Assembly (NCBI GenBank): GCA_949825045.1
Contig: OX463829.1
Coordinates: 9,424,001-9,488,000, forward strand
Source of the DNA: Argyresthia goedartella
Lineage: Eukaryota > Arthropoda > Insecta > Lepidoptera > Argyresthiidae
Direction: 5' to 3'
Length of the DNA: 64,000 nucleotides
Under the pieces are notes generated by a model. It saw only the letters and a list, made by a program, of their open reading frames with translations. It was not told the origin of the DNA and searched no databases. The translations under genes were made by a program, and so were the position numbers. The first letter of the stretch is position 1. Every line of letters starts with the position of its first letter. Shown here one piece after another: positions 43,176 through 55,824 of this stretch.

Positions 43176-44680
43176 AGCAAACTTATAAGCGCAAACTTTT
43201 CTCGAGACTCGTGGGGCCTAGTATTTTAGAACGTCACCATACTTGAAAAATACGGGATAGACATACCATATTGTAGGTGATGGTAGTATTTTACTCAAGC
43301 AGTAAGTAGTGCGCCACATAAATTTTGTGTGGGATGCAAATTAGTACCAACGGAAAAATAATCATATATAAATTCTAATTACCTATCATTCAATAAAATG
43401 TAACGAACACCAATAAATCAAATAACATTCAAGCTGGAAAAAAATGAAAATGGGCACAACAAAAGTGAAAACAAAATGAACAACTTTTCCCGGTTCTACC
43501 CTCATACCTACTACGTAAACATTAAAGACAGCTTGGTATTTGCCTCTACCATTCCATTTTGTACAAACTGCGTGTTTTCCCATTTGCATCCAGCGAGTGA
43601 CGTCACAGAGTGCGTTATCAACCGATAGCTCAGTGAATGTTTACACGCTAGGAAGCAAGGTGACACTGCCGACCCGAAGGTGACATGCGGTTAAGCGATC
43701 CACCGGGTCATCGACCCAGTCTGAGACGCATTACGCGATCAGATACCTATAGATACCTATAGATAGAGAGAGCGCGTTCGTGTAGTATTAGATATTTGGT
43801 GGGATTGGGTTGTGGATAATCTGGGTAACTCGGTGGTGTAGAGACGAAATGACAAGGAATTAAGGCAAATGACGTTTGAAATCGTGACGTACGATGTAGA
43901 ATACCGAATCTAAAATAGCTAACTAATATGCAATCAAGGAATAGCAAGGTTTGCAAGGGAAAACGCACGTTATAAAAGTTATGATTATAATGCAGCTCTT
44001 AGAACGTAGCCAAATGATACTAAGCGAAAAGAGCAAAGGCATCACTCACGCACACAGCGGGCGTAGTGTCTAATCACACATAACGCTTTAAAGTGTCACC
44101 GAGACGAGGCCGAGAGGGAAACAAGGAAAAACACTTAAAAAGGAAGCAAAAAGAAGGAGAAAAAAAGGTGTATTCAACCCGCCCCGCGGCGGCGTCGTCA
44201 GGCCCTCCGCAGAGGTTACCAACTAATTGCCTAGAACTAGATTAACGCCCGCCTACTAAACTAGGAATAGCCTTCTGTTTACCACCAACCGCTTTATCCC
44301 TTTTACAACGCCATTAATACACGTTATTTTATTAACGGAACACCCGCGAAGGCATTTTATATTAGCAACTAAGTAATCATCGTAAAATATAAACACTATT
44401 AAAACGCCGGCGGAGATCTTCATTTGCGTTTATTTGAGATGTTTTATTTAAGCGTTTTCGTTTGTTTATCAGACTTAATTGAATGGCAGCGGCATTATCA
44501 AATCAGTTGACTTGAGTTCATTATACGGTAATAAAACTGTCTGAAATTAACTATACTACGAGTGAAAACGTAAATAAATGAGTGTAAGTACATAGCAACA
44601 CGTCATTTCAGAGAGAGATAAGTTATGGAATAGAAAACATAATACATTATAACATCGCTTAACTGTAAAAACATTGTCCA
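43176..44680. other. No recognised feature
   Basis: Short open frames, none with a motif. A GC-rich patch lies at about 44180-44215. Confidence 0.5.
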
Positions 44681-44684
44681 AGCA

Positions 44685-44745
44685 GACGTTTGACCATTGC
44701 TGGGCAAAGGCCTCCCTTTGACCATTGCTGGGCAAAGGCCTCCCA
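44685..44745 (-). repeat. Duplicated end of an RTE-like LINE
   Basis: TTTGACCATTGCTGGGCAAAGGCCTCCC occurs twice in a row (44690-44717 and 44717-44745). Read on the minus strand this is GGLCPAMVK, the C-terminal end of RTE-like reverse transcriptases. A variant recurs at 45182. Confidence 0.6.
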
Positions 44746-45174
44746 TGAATAATAAATGGGTAGTATTAAATCGCGCATTAAATATGTCCTAGTTTAGTTG
44801 CACAGCAAACATTTTCAACAAAAACACTTTTTATTGTTTTAATATTTTATGCGTACCTACTAAAATTTTATGTTTCTTTTGCTCTTATATGAGAGCCTAA
44901 CTTTTTTTTTGTCCGTCAATTATGAATCGATTTTGATGATTCTTGTTTTGTTTTGGTAGGTCATACTTCTGAGGTGGACCCATAATACATAAAATAAAAT
45001 AAAATAAAAAGCCTATTATTCCCAAATAATAAAAATGACAATGAGACTTAGATTAAAATTATAACATTCTTATTCCATCTCAAATATTTCAAGCTTAATA
45101 AATTTATTTATTTTATTTATTAATATACTATTAATTTTATTTATATATTTTTTATTTTTTTTATTTAGCCATTA

Positions 45175-45335
45175 AGGTGTCCCACTGCTGGGCAAAGGCC
45201 TCCCCTTCTTTCTTTCGTCCACACTTCCCTGGTCTGTGCCACCTCCGGCCACCCCGGCAAAAACTTGTCGAGGTCGTCCCGCCATCTCCGTGTAGGCCTG
45301 CCTCTACGCCGGTATCCGTCCTGTGGCACCTTGTG
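45175..45335 (-). pseudogene. C-terminal fragment of an RTE-like LINE protein
   Basis: The minus strand reads GYRRRGRPTRRWRDDLDKF, then W.EVAQTREVW and RRGGLCPAVGH, the typical tail of an RTE-type endonuclease/reverse transcriptase. It is a short fragment cut off by the AT repeat on the right. Confidence 0.7.
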
Positions 45336-45340
45336 TTATT

Positions 45341-45345
<5 letters not shown>

Positions 45346-45404
<59 letters not shown>
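45346..45404. repeat. (TA)n microsatellite
   Basis: About 29 consecutive TA/AT dinucleotides. AATA-type repeats follow at 45485-45508. Confidence 0.97.
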
Positions 45405-45409
<5 letters not shown>

Positions 45410-45647
45410 TAATTACATACAATACTATTTAATTATTAATTATTTTTTAATTTTAATTATTTATTATATTACATTATTTATATTTAATAAATAAATAAAT
45501 AAATAAAAAATCCAATTCCAAATCCAATCCAAAACACAATAACACAATATAATTACAACATTCTTACAAACTATCTTTAATATTTCATGCTTCGTTATTA
45601 ATTAACATATATATTTATTCATTAATTTTATTCGATTGTATTTATAT

Positions 45648-45715
45648 ATGAAATGTAGTAAATAATTAAAAATGTTTTATGAACAAAACATTTTTAATTA
45701 TTTACTACATTTCAT
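45648..45715. repeat. Perfect 31-bp-arm palindrome
   Basis: 45648-45678 is the exact reverse complement of 45685-45715. The loop is ATGAAC. The 68-bp palindrome starts and ends ATGAAATGTAG / CTACATTTCAT. It sits in AT-rich DNA next to microsatellites, and no gene or element boundary explains it. Confidence 0.95.
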
Positions 45716-45769
45716 TCAATATTATGTCTATTTAATTAATACATTTAATCTTAGTTTAATTGGACACCC

Positions 45770-46090
45770 ATACTTGGGTATAGGCCACCTCCATACTCTT
45801 GTCATTTCAGTCTATTTTTGGCTTGCCGCGTCCTGCCACCTGCACTATGTCGTCGCACCAGCGTCGCCGGGGTCTGCCTCTTGCTCTCTGCCCGTCTCTT
45901 GGGTGGCAGTGGAGGACGCGCTCGCTCCAGCGTCCGTGCGTTGTTCTGGCTATGTGGCCGGCCCACTTCCATTTGAGCTTGCACACCATATGTACAGCGT
46001 CTGTCAGCTTTGTAGTTTCTCGTATTTCGGAGCATCTCACTCTATCTTTTAGTTTTATACCCAGCATTGATCTCTCGGTGGACCCATATA
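45770..46090 (-). pseudogene. C-terminal fragment of an RTE-like LINE protein
   Basis: The minus strand reads MLGIKLKDRVRCSEIRE, KLKWKWAGHIART, RPRRRWCDDIVQVAGR and, after a frame break, EVAYTQVWVSN followed by a stop. Block order and wording fit the C-terminal part of RTE-type elements. No endonuclease or RT active-site block is present upstream. Confidence 0.8.
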
Positions 46091-48596
46091 AATTATAAAT
46101 AAATTAGATTTAGAGCCCTTTGTGAAAAAATCAACAAAAACAAAAAAAATACACAGATGACGTTTGGGTTTGTGGTTCATTTTTATGTACACATACTTCA
46201 TTCGCATCCCGACCGCGTAAAGCCGCATTATGAGTATGAATCAGCCCTGCACTTGCTGAAACCGTACAGTTCGTATCCTCCCTTTTTGCTCTTTCAGGAA
46301 TTTAACATGAATGAACAAAATCTATGTACCCGTTAACTCAGCCTGCAGAAGCTATCGTTAAATATACGTGTTTAAATATGAACTAGAGCACCCAATTCGG
46401 TCGGTATGGTATGCTCATCAGTGAAGGCTGAAGTCTAACAGAGCTGACTAATATCAGGAGGGTCTCAATCAGCGGTTTAGGTACGTTTGGCTGGCCGACG
46501 TAATTACTGACAAGGCAATATGTACAAACGATACTATTGTATCTTTAAACTGCCGCAACCGACAACAGAAAAGCACGGCTTAAAAGTAATGCACCAAAAT
46601 ATGCAAGGCTTTTCTGACAAGCAACTAGAATTAGAAATGTTTTTAGAAAGCAAAAGAATAGATATAGGTACTTTGTATGACAGAACACTGGCTGCAAGAG
46701 TGTGCAATGCAGTTCAGTATACCAAATTATAAAGTGATCAGCTGTTTCAATAGAAAGACTAAAACTAGAGGTAGTTCCTTAATTTTAGTAAAAGATGGTT
46801 TTAAGTGTAAAGAACGAAAGGATATTGTTAGTCTTTCTAGTGAAATGAATGCTGAAGTCTCGTGTGTTGAGATGGAAAAATATACTATTGTTAGTGTGTA
46901 AAGGCGGGGCGAAGGAGACCTTGAAGTCTTTGAGACAGTGATGGAACAAAGTACTACAACTTGCATCCAGAAACAAGTCCAAACGCGTCATAGTTTGCAG
47001 CGACTTTAACGCAGATTTACTAGACACCGCAAACCGCTCTATTCGCACTAGGATCCTAGCAGTATTTAAGTCTTACAATATGTACAATGTCTTTCTGGAG
47101 CCTACACGAATAACGGCTACCTCCGCTACTTGTCTAGATAACGTATTCTGTGAATGTAGTATTCACGATAAACAAATAGTTAAGGCATTAAGTTTAGACC
47201 ACACTGGTCAGATTGTAGTATTTGAAGAAAGTAATGCTATACAGGCCGTTAAAGTATTGTGTAGACCAGTGACTTTGAAGAAAATGGAAAAATTTCCTTA
47301 CTGTGAAGATCTGAACACATTATATTCCAGCTACTTCAAATCTGTATCTGCGGAATTTGAAAAGGTTTTCAATATGACTAAAATAGGAACGGACAACAAA
47401 TCAAAATTCTTTGAATGGGCAACAGAGGATTTAAGACAGAGCAGGTCCAGACTGAATTGTATGAGCAAAAATCCTATGATCACAGTCCTGAGTTTAACGT
47501 CTTTGTTAAAAATTATTCTAAAAATTTCAGAAAAGACTGCCACAAAGCCAAGTGCCTACATCTTAACAGTAAAATCAAAGCTTCTGGCGACAAAATTAAA
47601 ACTACATTGAACATTATTAAAAAAGAGATAGGCAAGGTTAGGTCTAGTGAATCTAGTTTTAATTTAAAAGTTAACGTCAAATTACTCTTATCAAACGAGG
47701 ACGTTGCTCACGCATTTGAAAAGTTATTCAGTAACATTCCCATAATAACAACGGAAGCACTACCATCCTCTTCTGAAAAGTCTTTAGATTACTTGGTTGA
47801 AAATGTGCCCCAAAGCAAGGATGGCTTTAACTTCAAACCAATAGGCTCTATAACTATAGTTAAAACATTTAAACTTCTTAACATGAAAAAGACTGAAGAT
47901 TTATGGGGCATGTCGGTTAACGTGGTTAAATCAGTAATCGATGTGATTGCACCATACACGGCAATCACGTTCAATAGTTGTATCGCAAACGGTGTTTTTC
48001 CTGACCTCATGAAAATTTGCAGATTAATACCACTTTTCAAATCCGGTAGTAAAGAAGACCCTGCCAACTTCAGACCTGTATCTGTATTGCCAGTTTTGAG
48101 CAAGATGTTTGAAAAGGTCATATTGAGTCAACTACTCTCTCACTTCAATACATCTGGGCTACTCCACAAAAAAACAGTTCGGATTCACTAAAGGCAGATC
48201 AACAACAGACGCCGGAGAAGCGCTAGTAGAACACATTTATAGTGCGTGGGAAGGATCACAGGATGCGGTTGGTATTTTCTGTGATCTTTCCAAGGCCTTT
48301 GACTGTGTGGACCTTCAAACTCTTTTGCTCAAACTACAATACTATGGAATCAAAGATAATGCGTTAAAATTAATGGAATCTTATCATATGGAAAGAGTAC
48401 TAAAAGTAGATATAAACAGATGTTAGTCCAATGGAACCCATATGAATATTGGTGTACCCCAGGGTTCTATCTTAGGTCCGTTCCTTTTCTTAGTGTACGT
48501 GAATTAATTATGTCTGAAATACTGCTCTGGGGGAGAGCAGCAGATATAAATACGATATTTGTTTTACAAAAAAGGGCGATTAGGGCGATATATCAA

Positions 48597-48704
48597 TTAG
48601 AGGCTAGAGAATCATTAAGAGAAAAATTCAAAGAAATTAATATACTTACATTAGAGGCTAGAGAATCATTAAGAGAAAAATTCAAAGAAATTAATATACT
48701 TACT
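48597..48704 (+). repeat. In-frame 54-bp tandem duplication in the LINE
   Basis: 48597-48650 and 48651-48704 encode LEARESLREKFKEINILT twice. The copies are the same by eye. The duplication keeps the frame. Confidence 0.92.
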
Positions 48705-48756
48705 GTTACCTGTCAATATATATACGAGAATATCATGCATGAAAGAAAAAACGTAG

Positions 48757-49060
48757 CTATATATTTATTTATTTTTATTATTTATTTATTTATTCACACA
48801 AATATTTACATAGTTAAGCATTATGGGAACACCACTTAAACCTCTGGGGTTTGTGTGTGGTGTGATCTACTCATTAATTATCGTATTAAAGTAAGCAATA
48901 GCATTATATTAAATATTCAATTACATCATTCATAAATCAATTACATAATATTCAATAGTATTAATGACATTCAAAAACATACAACATTTAAAACTGTAGG
49001 TGCTAGTCATACAATTAACATTAGAAATAGAAATAGGTAGCACTACCATTATTTAGACTA
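48757..49060 (-). mobile_element. Retroposon tail inserted in the CR1-like LINE
   Basis: AT-rich sequence between the coding blocks YENIMHER and FYNKIPQ. Read on the minus strand it ends in AATAAATAAATAAAT-type repeats (48757-48800), as for a retroposon tail. The 5' limit is uncertain. Confidence 0.5.
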
Positions 49061-49366
49061 AGTAAAGTATGCACATCATTCATGGGGTATTCGCTTCTAC
49101 AATAAAATACCACAGGAATCATTGATCCTTCCTGAAAAGTGTTTCAAAAACTATGTTAAAAATGAGCTGATAAGAAAGTCATATTATAGTACATTAGATG
49201 ACAAAACTGCATGGTCCATACCATCTCAGCGCACAGAAATTCGACGAGGGGCGATGGATCAAGTCTATCACTCGCCGGCGAATTTCCTTAGACCGAAACC
49301 AGTACCTGTTGTGAAGTCACTTTTTTTAAAAGAAGGTTTGGGGGTGTTTCTTGCCGTTTCTTGTTA

Positions 49367-50099
49367 ACCCCGAGGCCCACCTTCCGAAACGGTGATCTTT
49401 TTTATATAAAAAAAATCTTTTAGTTATAAGTAGAAGTTTGACGTTGAATAAGATAAGTAATTTATTTATTTATATTCAATAAAAAATAAATTTGTTCGGG
49501 ATTTTACTTAGGTTGCCGCTCGCTTGGCTCGCAGTCACATCGCGAGATGTCAGTGTAAAATAAGCTCTCAGGCGAAGTATTGCGGCGCAATCTAACCTGC
49601 ACGGCGGGGTAACCGATTCTGTTGGTGTTTAGCGATTATTGAACGTAGCGCAGGTGCAAGCTACATCGCGCTTTATTGCTGCGCAGCGAAAGTAACTATT
49701 TATTTTAGTGTCTTTGAGGAGTGATCTTTCTGTACGTAGTAAGTACTATTAAGTATTCTGTGCTAATATACAGAAAGCGGAAATCGTAAAGTCGCATCAC
49801 AAGCGTGGAGGAAGAAATAGGGCTTCAACTTGAAGTCGTTTTTTTAGTTTTAACTTGGTAAATTCTATAGTGACTACTTACTTGTATATGCGATTTCTGA
49901 TTAGTATGTTTTTCAAAAGCGATTGAAATTCGCTGCAAACGTTTTTAATATGGTATGACAAAATATTCCTGGGTACCTAACCCTAGCTAGATTGGTTAGG
50001 AGAAGTGTGCAGTATCAATGCCAGAGATAAGTTTGTAAACAAGTATCATTTTGGATGATCCCTTTGGTATCTATTCTGTGTTTTATCTTATATTTTCCA
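49367..50099. other. No recognised feature
   Basis: No coding motif or repeat seen. Confidence 0.5.
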
Positions 50100-50146
50100 G
50101 CCTCTAAAACATCCAACAATTCCAACTCACTTTCCAGATCGCGACA

Positions 50147-50320
50147 ATGCAAAAGCTAATTGCTGGTAAGGGTCCAATGAGATTATCGCGTCGGCTCCGC
50201 CAGCCGCCGCCGCCGCCGCCGCCGGTAGTTTTACCGTGCCGTAACCTGACTGGGACAGTCAGGAACGGTCTTTTTGCCGTCCCGATCGCGCCCCGACTCC
50301 CGACGCAATCCAATTACTGA
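50147..50320 (+). other. Small open frame with polyproline run (57 codons)
   Basis: ATG at 50147, stop at 50318-50320. The frame is basic, with a run of seven prolines encoded by (CCG)7 at 50204-50224, in a GC-rich patch preceded by a pyrimidine tract and CAG. The minus strand is also open here, with a poly-Gly run. No domain is recognised. Exon or chance frame around a trinucleotide repeat are both possible. Confidence 0.2.
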
Positions 50321-50337
50321 AGGCAGGCGGACCGCTG

Positions 50338-50432
50338 TTTTTAAATGGGGAATAATAAAATACCGAATAAAAAACGAATTGAGGGAATGACCATGAACAG
50401 CGGGGTTTCTTGAAATGAGCCAAAAAATACTG
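50338..50432 (+). repeat. Dispersed repeat, copy 2 (with 19241-19334)
   Basis: Carries the same GAATGACCATGAACAGCGG core and flanks as 19241-19334, with several differences. Confidence 0.7.
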
Positions 50433-50639
50433 ATTGCGCGTCAAAATTACTGATTTGCGCGACTAAACTACTGAATAGCCAACACTTGTTGGCTGAATAA
50501 AGTGTCTGGGCGAAGTGGTGGGTTAGGTTGAACATAGTTGAACAACGAAACAAAGAAAAAGATTATAGTTGTTGGAGACATTCTAGAAGATAATTCATTA
50601 AGCAATAAGATATTAGGGCCCTTTAAATAATTTAATCTA

Positions 50640-51890
50640 AATAATGTATTTTTCGAACCAACACGAGTTACGTAAACTACTGCTACCTGTCTTGATAATG
50701 TGTTCTGTGATTGTGACCCTATGGAAAAAAGGATTATTAACTCGCTTTAATCAGATCATAGAGGTCAGAGGTGTTAAATTTTCTTTCATTAATCATATTC
50801 AGAAAATAAAAATAGAAACCAGACGCATCACTACTAGTCGGTTGAAAAAGTACCAAAATGTTCTACTTGAGAAATTGCCTGTTCACGATTATAATTTTAA
50901 CTACCCGAATAATTTATATAGATTTAAGTTCAGTGATTGGGCGACCACAGGTTTGCGGATTAGCACAGAAAGACTCTTTGAACTACATGAACAAAGAAAC
51001 ATAAGAAATAGTGACAGGTTTAGGTAGAGATTACTCGAAAACTTTCAAGATGTGTGTCTTAAAGCCAAAGCAAATTTCATAAGTAGTAAAATTAAATCTG
51101 CCGACGGTAAAAAAAAAAACCGTATGGAAAGTTAGCAAAACAGATAGTACAAAGCCGCGCGAGTATATATTTTCACTTAAAACAGATCGCGGTATTACTA
51201 GTGCAATTTCAGAAGTAACTCAGGAATTCGAGACTTTTTTTACTTGTATGCCCTTGAAAACTACTGAACCACTAAAATCTTCACCATCCCTTTCAGCTAC
51301 ATTGCTTAAGAAAAACGTGGACGCCTGCCGAACTGAATTTAAATTTAGTCGTAAAAGTCCCCAGTAAGACTTTTAAAGACATTAAAGTTAAGAGCACAGA
51401 ATACTTATCGGGGATGTCAGTCAAAGTGTGTAGCTCAATTGTTGATATATAAGCACCATATTTAGCTTAAATATTTGATGAATGTGTTGATCACGGCACC
51501 TTTCCCGATTTAATAAAAAATAGCAAAGTAGTTCCCCTATATAAAATTGGTGACAAAAAAGATCCCAGTAATTATTATGGGCCTTTATCAGTTTTACCAG
51601 TATTTCGTAAAGTGTTTGAAAAATCATGCTCAATCAAATGCTTTCCCATTTTAATCACAATAATATATTACATAACCAGCAATTCGACTTTACAAAAGAC
51701 GTTGTACCACAGATGCTGGTGTTGAATTATTAAAACATATTGTTGGTGCATAGGAAGAATCAAAAGATGCCATTGGTATCTTCAGTGACCTTTCCAAGCA
51801 TTTGATTGCGTAGATCATGAAACTTTACGGTTAAAACTGGAACACTACGGTAGTAAAAATAAAGCTATAGAACTTTTGAGTTTTTAATAA
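50640..51890 (+). pseudogene. CR1/Jockey-group LINE, plus strand, heavily degraded
   Basis: Starts in the late endonuclease region (TTATCLDNVFCDC-like) and continues with the linker, then reverse-transcriptase blocks KVVPLYKIGDKKDPSN, then FSDLSKHLIA-like and VDHETLRLKLEHYGS, with stops and frame changes throughout. It ends abruptly near 51885 without the active-site block. Wording is close to the LINE at 46520, so it is the same family but an older copy. Confidence 0.75.
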
Positions 51891-51894
51891 CTCA

Positions 51895-52020
51895 GACGAA
51901 GCCAGTATTTCATATGTTTTATTGCACAGATAATATATAAAGTTACAGACAGTTACAAAAAATGTTATAAGCAAAGGCGAGCTTATCTCTAAAAATATAT
52001 TTCTTCCAGCAAAAATTAGG
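51895..52020 (-). repeat. LINE 3' tail fragment with conserved stem-loop (copy 3)
   Basis: AAAGGCGAGCTTATCTCTAA, then TTTCTTCCAGCA near 51975-52012, related to 13660, 16974 and 58262. The neighbouring TTTTATTGCACAG (minus: CTGTGCAATAAAA) fits the end of a LINE transcript. Confidence 0.6.
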
Positions 52021-54150
52021 CAAGACTAAGTTCGCAAAAAAATTCTATACATTCGTACGAAAGTGACTCAAAATATATATGAACTATACCAAATAAATTT
52101 AAAATATATTCTTCAACTATATAAAATCCAATATATAGCATGCACATATATAAACTATAATTAATCATACACATACCTACTCAGATATGGTACCTTTTAC
52201 GGAAGAGAAAGGAAAGCACTTTCTATCTTTTCTTAAAAGTGAAAATTGAGGGAATTTCCATAATAGTATCTAATTCTAGGCGCATATTTTTTATCGCTAT
52301 TTAGTAATTCAGTCAGGCAAAAGCAGTATTTTTGGCAAGAAAAAACTGTATTAACAGTTATACGTTTAAAAATGTCATTTTTGTTGCGATTGGCTCATCA
52401 TGTATTCAGCTTTTGTTGCAGTTAACGTTTTAATAATTTTACGGCTACTAACAAAGTAATATCTATCGGAATTAGCTGACCAGAACTCGATGAGACCGCT
52501 TTAGACAGACAGAGTTGGGAGGCTGTTATTAATTATGTTCCACAAGAAGTTAGCGGTCCCAAGAAGGCTTCTATTTGAATCTTGTTGGATAATGTGTCAC
52601 TATCCATATATGTAACGCACTAGGTCACGCTCTTTCAAATTATCATCATCAATTAAAACCATAAACAATTATAAAGTTCAATGGAATACGAACCGAAACT
52701 TCCTTTAGTTCCGTCATTCCCGATCGATTGTAGGTATTTTCGTATTTCCGTCCCAAGTTTCGCCGAATTTACGTTTTGTAGGCCGTGAAATTTTCAAATG
52801 TTTAGGGGACAATAATTTCATAATGAGCCGCTATTCAGCGGTACGAAATTAATTTAGGTCAGGACAAATTATTTTACTATGAGATTTCCTTTCATTTGAA
52901 TTTGGGCGAGTCGGAATTGAATCGAGTTATTATTTTGGTCGTGCGGGCGTTTTGAAATGGTAATTCTGATTTTGACATCCCGATTCTTCCTTAACTTTCT
53001 TGAGCACCTATTTAAAACATTAACAAAAAGGAAGTCTACAGCTTCCGTAACATTTCATTCCAGGAAAGGGGTTCTTCATCCTTCACTTGTTATCTGACAC
53101 ACTTCGTTATATGCAAACACTATTAACTGATAGAAGATGTGATACTACACATTGCAGACAAGGCAACACTGACTAGCCGCAACTGTCTCTTATCTACGGA
53201 ACGGAGACAGTAGAATTTTCACAATTTCTTCTTCGTTTACGGAACGCAAAGCGGAAGCGATAATTGAGACAAATACAATAGAAATCTTTATTTAACAAAT
53301 TATGTTGAACATTAAACATAGTTGCTTGCTTGCGGCGTCTCTTTGTAGCGGGTTGCTCCCCTCCCTAGAATATGGCGAGGGGGGTGATGGCTGGTGCACA
53401 AGTCATACTCGTGAACGGATGCTGCTTGGGGGGACTGGTCCAGTCTGGTTTCTCATAAGTTATGTTTATTACAGCTTGTATGTGTTCTTATTTATTTATT
53501 TTGTTATATATTGTTTGATACGATGTTATAATATTAAGTTAAATAATATTGTTATTACATTACATTATTTGCATATTGTACATTGTGTAATAACAAAAAA
53601 AAAGATGATGATAATTAAATAAAATACATCCCAGTACAGTTTCTTGGTGCTTCTTCTCTGACGGGCGTATTTCCGAAGCAATGGTAGAGTTAATGAAGTC
53701 TCCTTTTCCTGTGCGAGCTTCAGCCTTGATTCACTACTTGAAAGGGAGATTTGCTTTTTCAAACTAAAACCTTAACCCTTAATGTTATTAGTTTAGTTGA
53801 TCAAATTTTTTATTATTATTTTTATCCATGTCTAAACTTAACTTAAGACTTAAGTTAAGTGTGTGACTTGTAAAAGTGCATTATTTTTCCCTATTTGGAG
53901 TAAAAGTCTTGAGTTTACAGTTTCGACTCCACTCTAGGTATAACCTGTCTCGTGGAGTCCTGGTCAATTTTAAGTTAACAAATTAGAGTTAGTGGCTAAC
54001 CATGAGCTGATTCATAATGATAAAAATACAAGTTTTGGTGACAGAAACTACAAGGAAAAAAACACATAAGATTCCACTTTTAACTAATCTTATATAAAGG
54101 TAAGCAAAAAAATAAAAATGAGCCCAACAGTTGGTCTCATTTTGACAAGC
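52021..54150. other. No recognised feature
   Basis: About 2.1 kb without a named element. A 106-codon open frame at 53302-53622 starts in a GC-richer patch and becomes hydrophobic. It has no domain I recognise. Confidence 0.45.
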
Positions 54151-54365
54151 AACTGACGCAAAGACATTGCAAATTTTCCAGAGTAGTGTGCGTACGTTCG
54201 TGTACTATCCACGGAAAACCAGTTTTATTGTGACACCCTGGTGTCGAACAATCAGCGAGAATATTGTCTTCGTCTCAATACTCTTTTCTCATAAAATATT
54301 ACATGTATGAAATGTCTTTGCGTTGAAATGAATTGTATGAAATTTGCAATGTCTTTGCGTCAGTT
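54151..54365. mobile_element. Short element bounded by perfect 26-bp inverted repeats
   Basis: 54151-54176 (AACTGACGCAAAGACATTGC...) is the exact reverse complement of 54340-54365, enclosing 163 bp without coding capacity. A third partial match (GAAATGTCTTTGCGTTG) lies inside near 54309. Target duplication is not evident. MITE-like. Confidence 0.65.
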
Positions 54366-54939
54366 TCGCCAACTTCTGTCATATGTCAATCAATGCCCCT
54401 AGCCATTGAGGGGAGAAAACAGTTTCCACTAAGCAACCGCGCTTGTAAATTCGGGCAAATCCCGCGAATAGTTTTATTGTTTTCGGTTATGCCAAGATAT
54501 GAGTAGTACATGCGATAACACAGCTATGGTGGCGATCATTGTTTTTTCGACACGCAATATGTCAGTTAACCGGGCCTTGTTTCTGGCGGGCAATAATACT
54601 TCAACGAGCCCAAATGCGGAATACTTAGTCTTTAGGGGTAAAATATGTTATCAATTTTTACGGAGTAAGATAACCCATTTATATAACAAAAATCTGAATA
54701 ATACATATGTTCCCGTCGAAAATATACTTTATTCTTGCTTATAACTTCTGAATTAATGAAACATTAAAAACAATAATTTCATACCTGCCTATGAAGCAAG
54801 TGAGTTCGTCCACCCTAACCACGCATGCAAAATAGTTCCTCTACTACATAGTAGTGTCTCCTCTACTCTCAATAATTGCTTTTATCCGAAGTGGTATTGA
54901 AGCTACCAGATAGAGCCCCAAACTACCTGAAGCTTCTGT

Positions 54940-55650
54940 TTTAAATCATTTTCTGATCTTTTTTTTCTTCATTTTCCACCATAAACTTTCTATCGGGGAC
55001 AAGTCCGGGCTGCCTGGCGGCCTAATCATCGTAGGAACTTGCTTAGAATTAAGCCATGCCTTCTTTGTACCAGCAGTGTGACATGAAGCCCCTTCTTGTT
55101 GAAAAATGAAGGTACCTTGATCTTGCAAACTCAGAATGGCCTGTAATCGACTCGTTTATAAAATTTCCTGGTACTTTGTAGCATCCACATTTCCCTTGAT
55201 AAATTACAGCAGACGCAAACGCTGTGCTGACATGCCACCCCATATCATTCCTGATGCTGGAAACTTCACTTTTCACTTGATGCAGTCCTTATGATAGGCT
55301 TCACATTTATTTCTAATGATCTCTTTCGTTCATCGCCAACAGCCACCTCAAATTTAAATACATCGCTCCATATAATTTGAAGGCACTGATCTGTAGTTCA
55401 GCTCTGAGTACAAACGATACCCCATTCTCTTGAGGACTCTCTTGCAAGTTTCGACTGAAACATTTTTCTGAATCATGTCCCGTAATTGCACAATGAGTTC
55501 TCCGCTTCGGGCACGAAGTTTTATTTAATTATTTTCTTCAAAACTCAGTTCTCTGCGTCACTTGTGATGCGGGGACGGCCGGTCTTCTTCAAACATGCTA
55601 TTGATTTGTGTAACCGAGGTTTAACTCACGACAAACTTTTTTTCACCGAT
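54940..55650 (-). pseudogene. Tc1-like (DD34E) transposase, dead copy
   Basis: The minus strand reads a GRPRITS hinge (about 55580), then, through several frame changes, MGWHVSTAFASAV, and finally FIFQQEGASCHTAGTKKAW and SPDLSPIESLW. The spacing from the QQE residue to the final E is 34, as in Tc1. The second catalytic aspartate (normally QQDGASCHT) is glutamate here. Stops and frame changes confirm that it is inactive. No terminal repeats were found around it. Confidence 0.8.
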
Positions 55651-55824
55651 TAGAGACCAGGTTAAATCGAGGATTGTAGAAGTTCCAATAGATATTAATA
55701 TAACATGACAACGTTAAAATAAAGTAGAATAACGAGAGATACTGTGATATAACATGTCATGTATTATATCACAACCCTGATGCCTACTAAACATTTGGTT
55801 CGAAAAATCTTGTCTCTCAATGTA

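Larger units (their letters stand above)
46520..49366 (+). pseudogene. CR1/Jockey-group LINE, plus strand, broken
   Basis: Endonuclease pieces come first: MHQNMQGFSDKQLELEMF, MTEHWLQ, GSSLILVKDGFKC, CDFNADLLDT, then CLDNVFCEC and LDHTGQIVVF. The linker and reverse transcriptase follow ([58 protein letters not shown]). The FADD active-site block is missing. The frame jumps to LLWGRAADINTIF and FKEINILT, then FYNKIPQ, near 49100. Frame changes near 46700, 46905, 47580 and 48180, a stop at 48425, a deletion and an inserted retroposon (about 48757-49060) make it non-functional. Its relatives are at 22875-25130 (minus strand) and 50640-51890. Confidence 0.88.

Noticed and set aside
45177..45494. 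105-codon plus-strand frame with a Tyr-Ile run
   Set aside because: It is antisense RTE sequence running into the (TA)n microsatellite.
53302..53622. 106-codon frame with a hydrophobic end
   Set aside because: The hydrophobic part is AT-rich sequence of low complexity. No domain or gene context.
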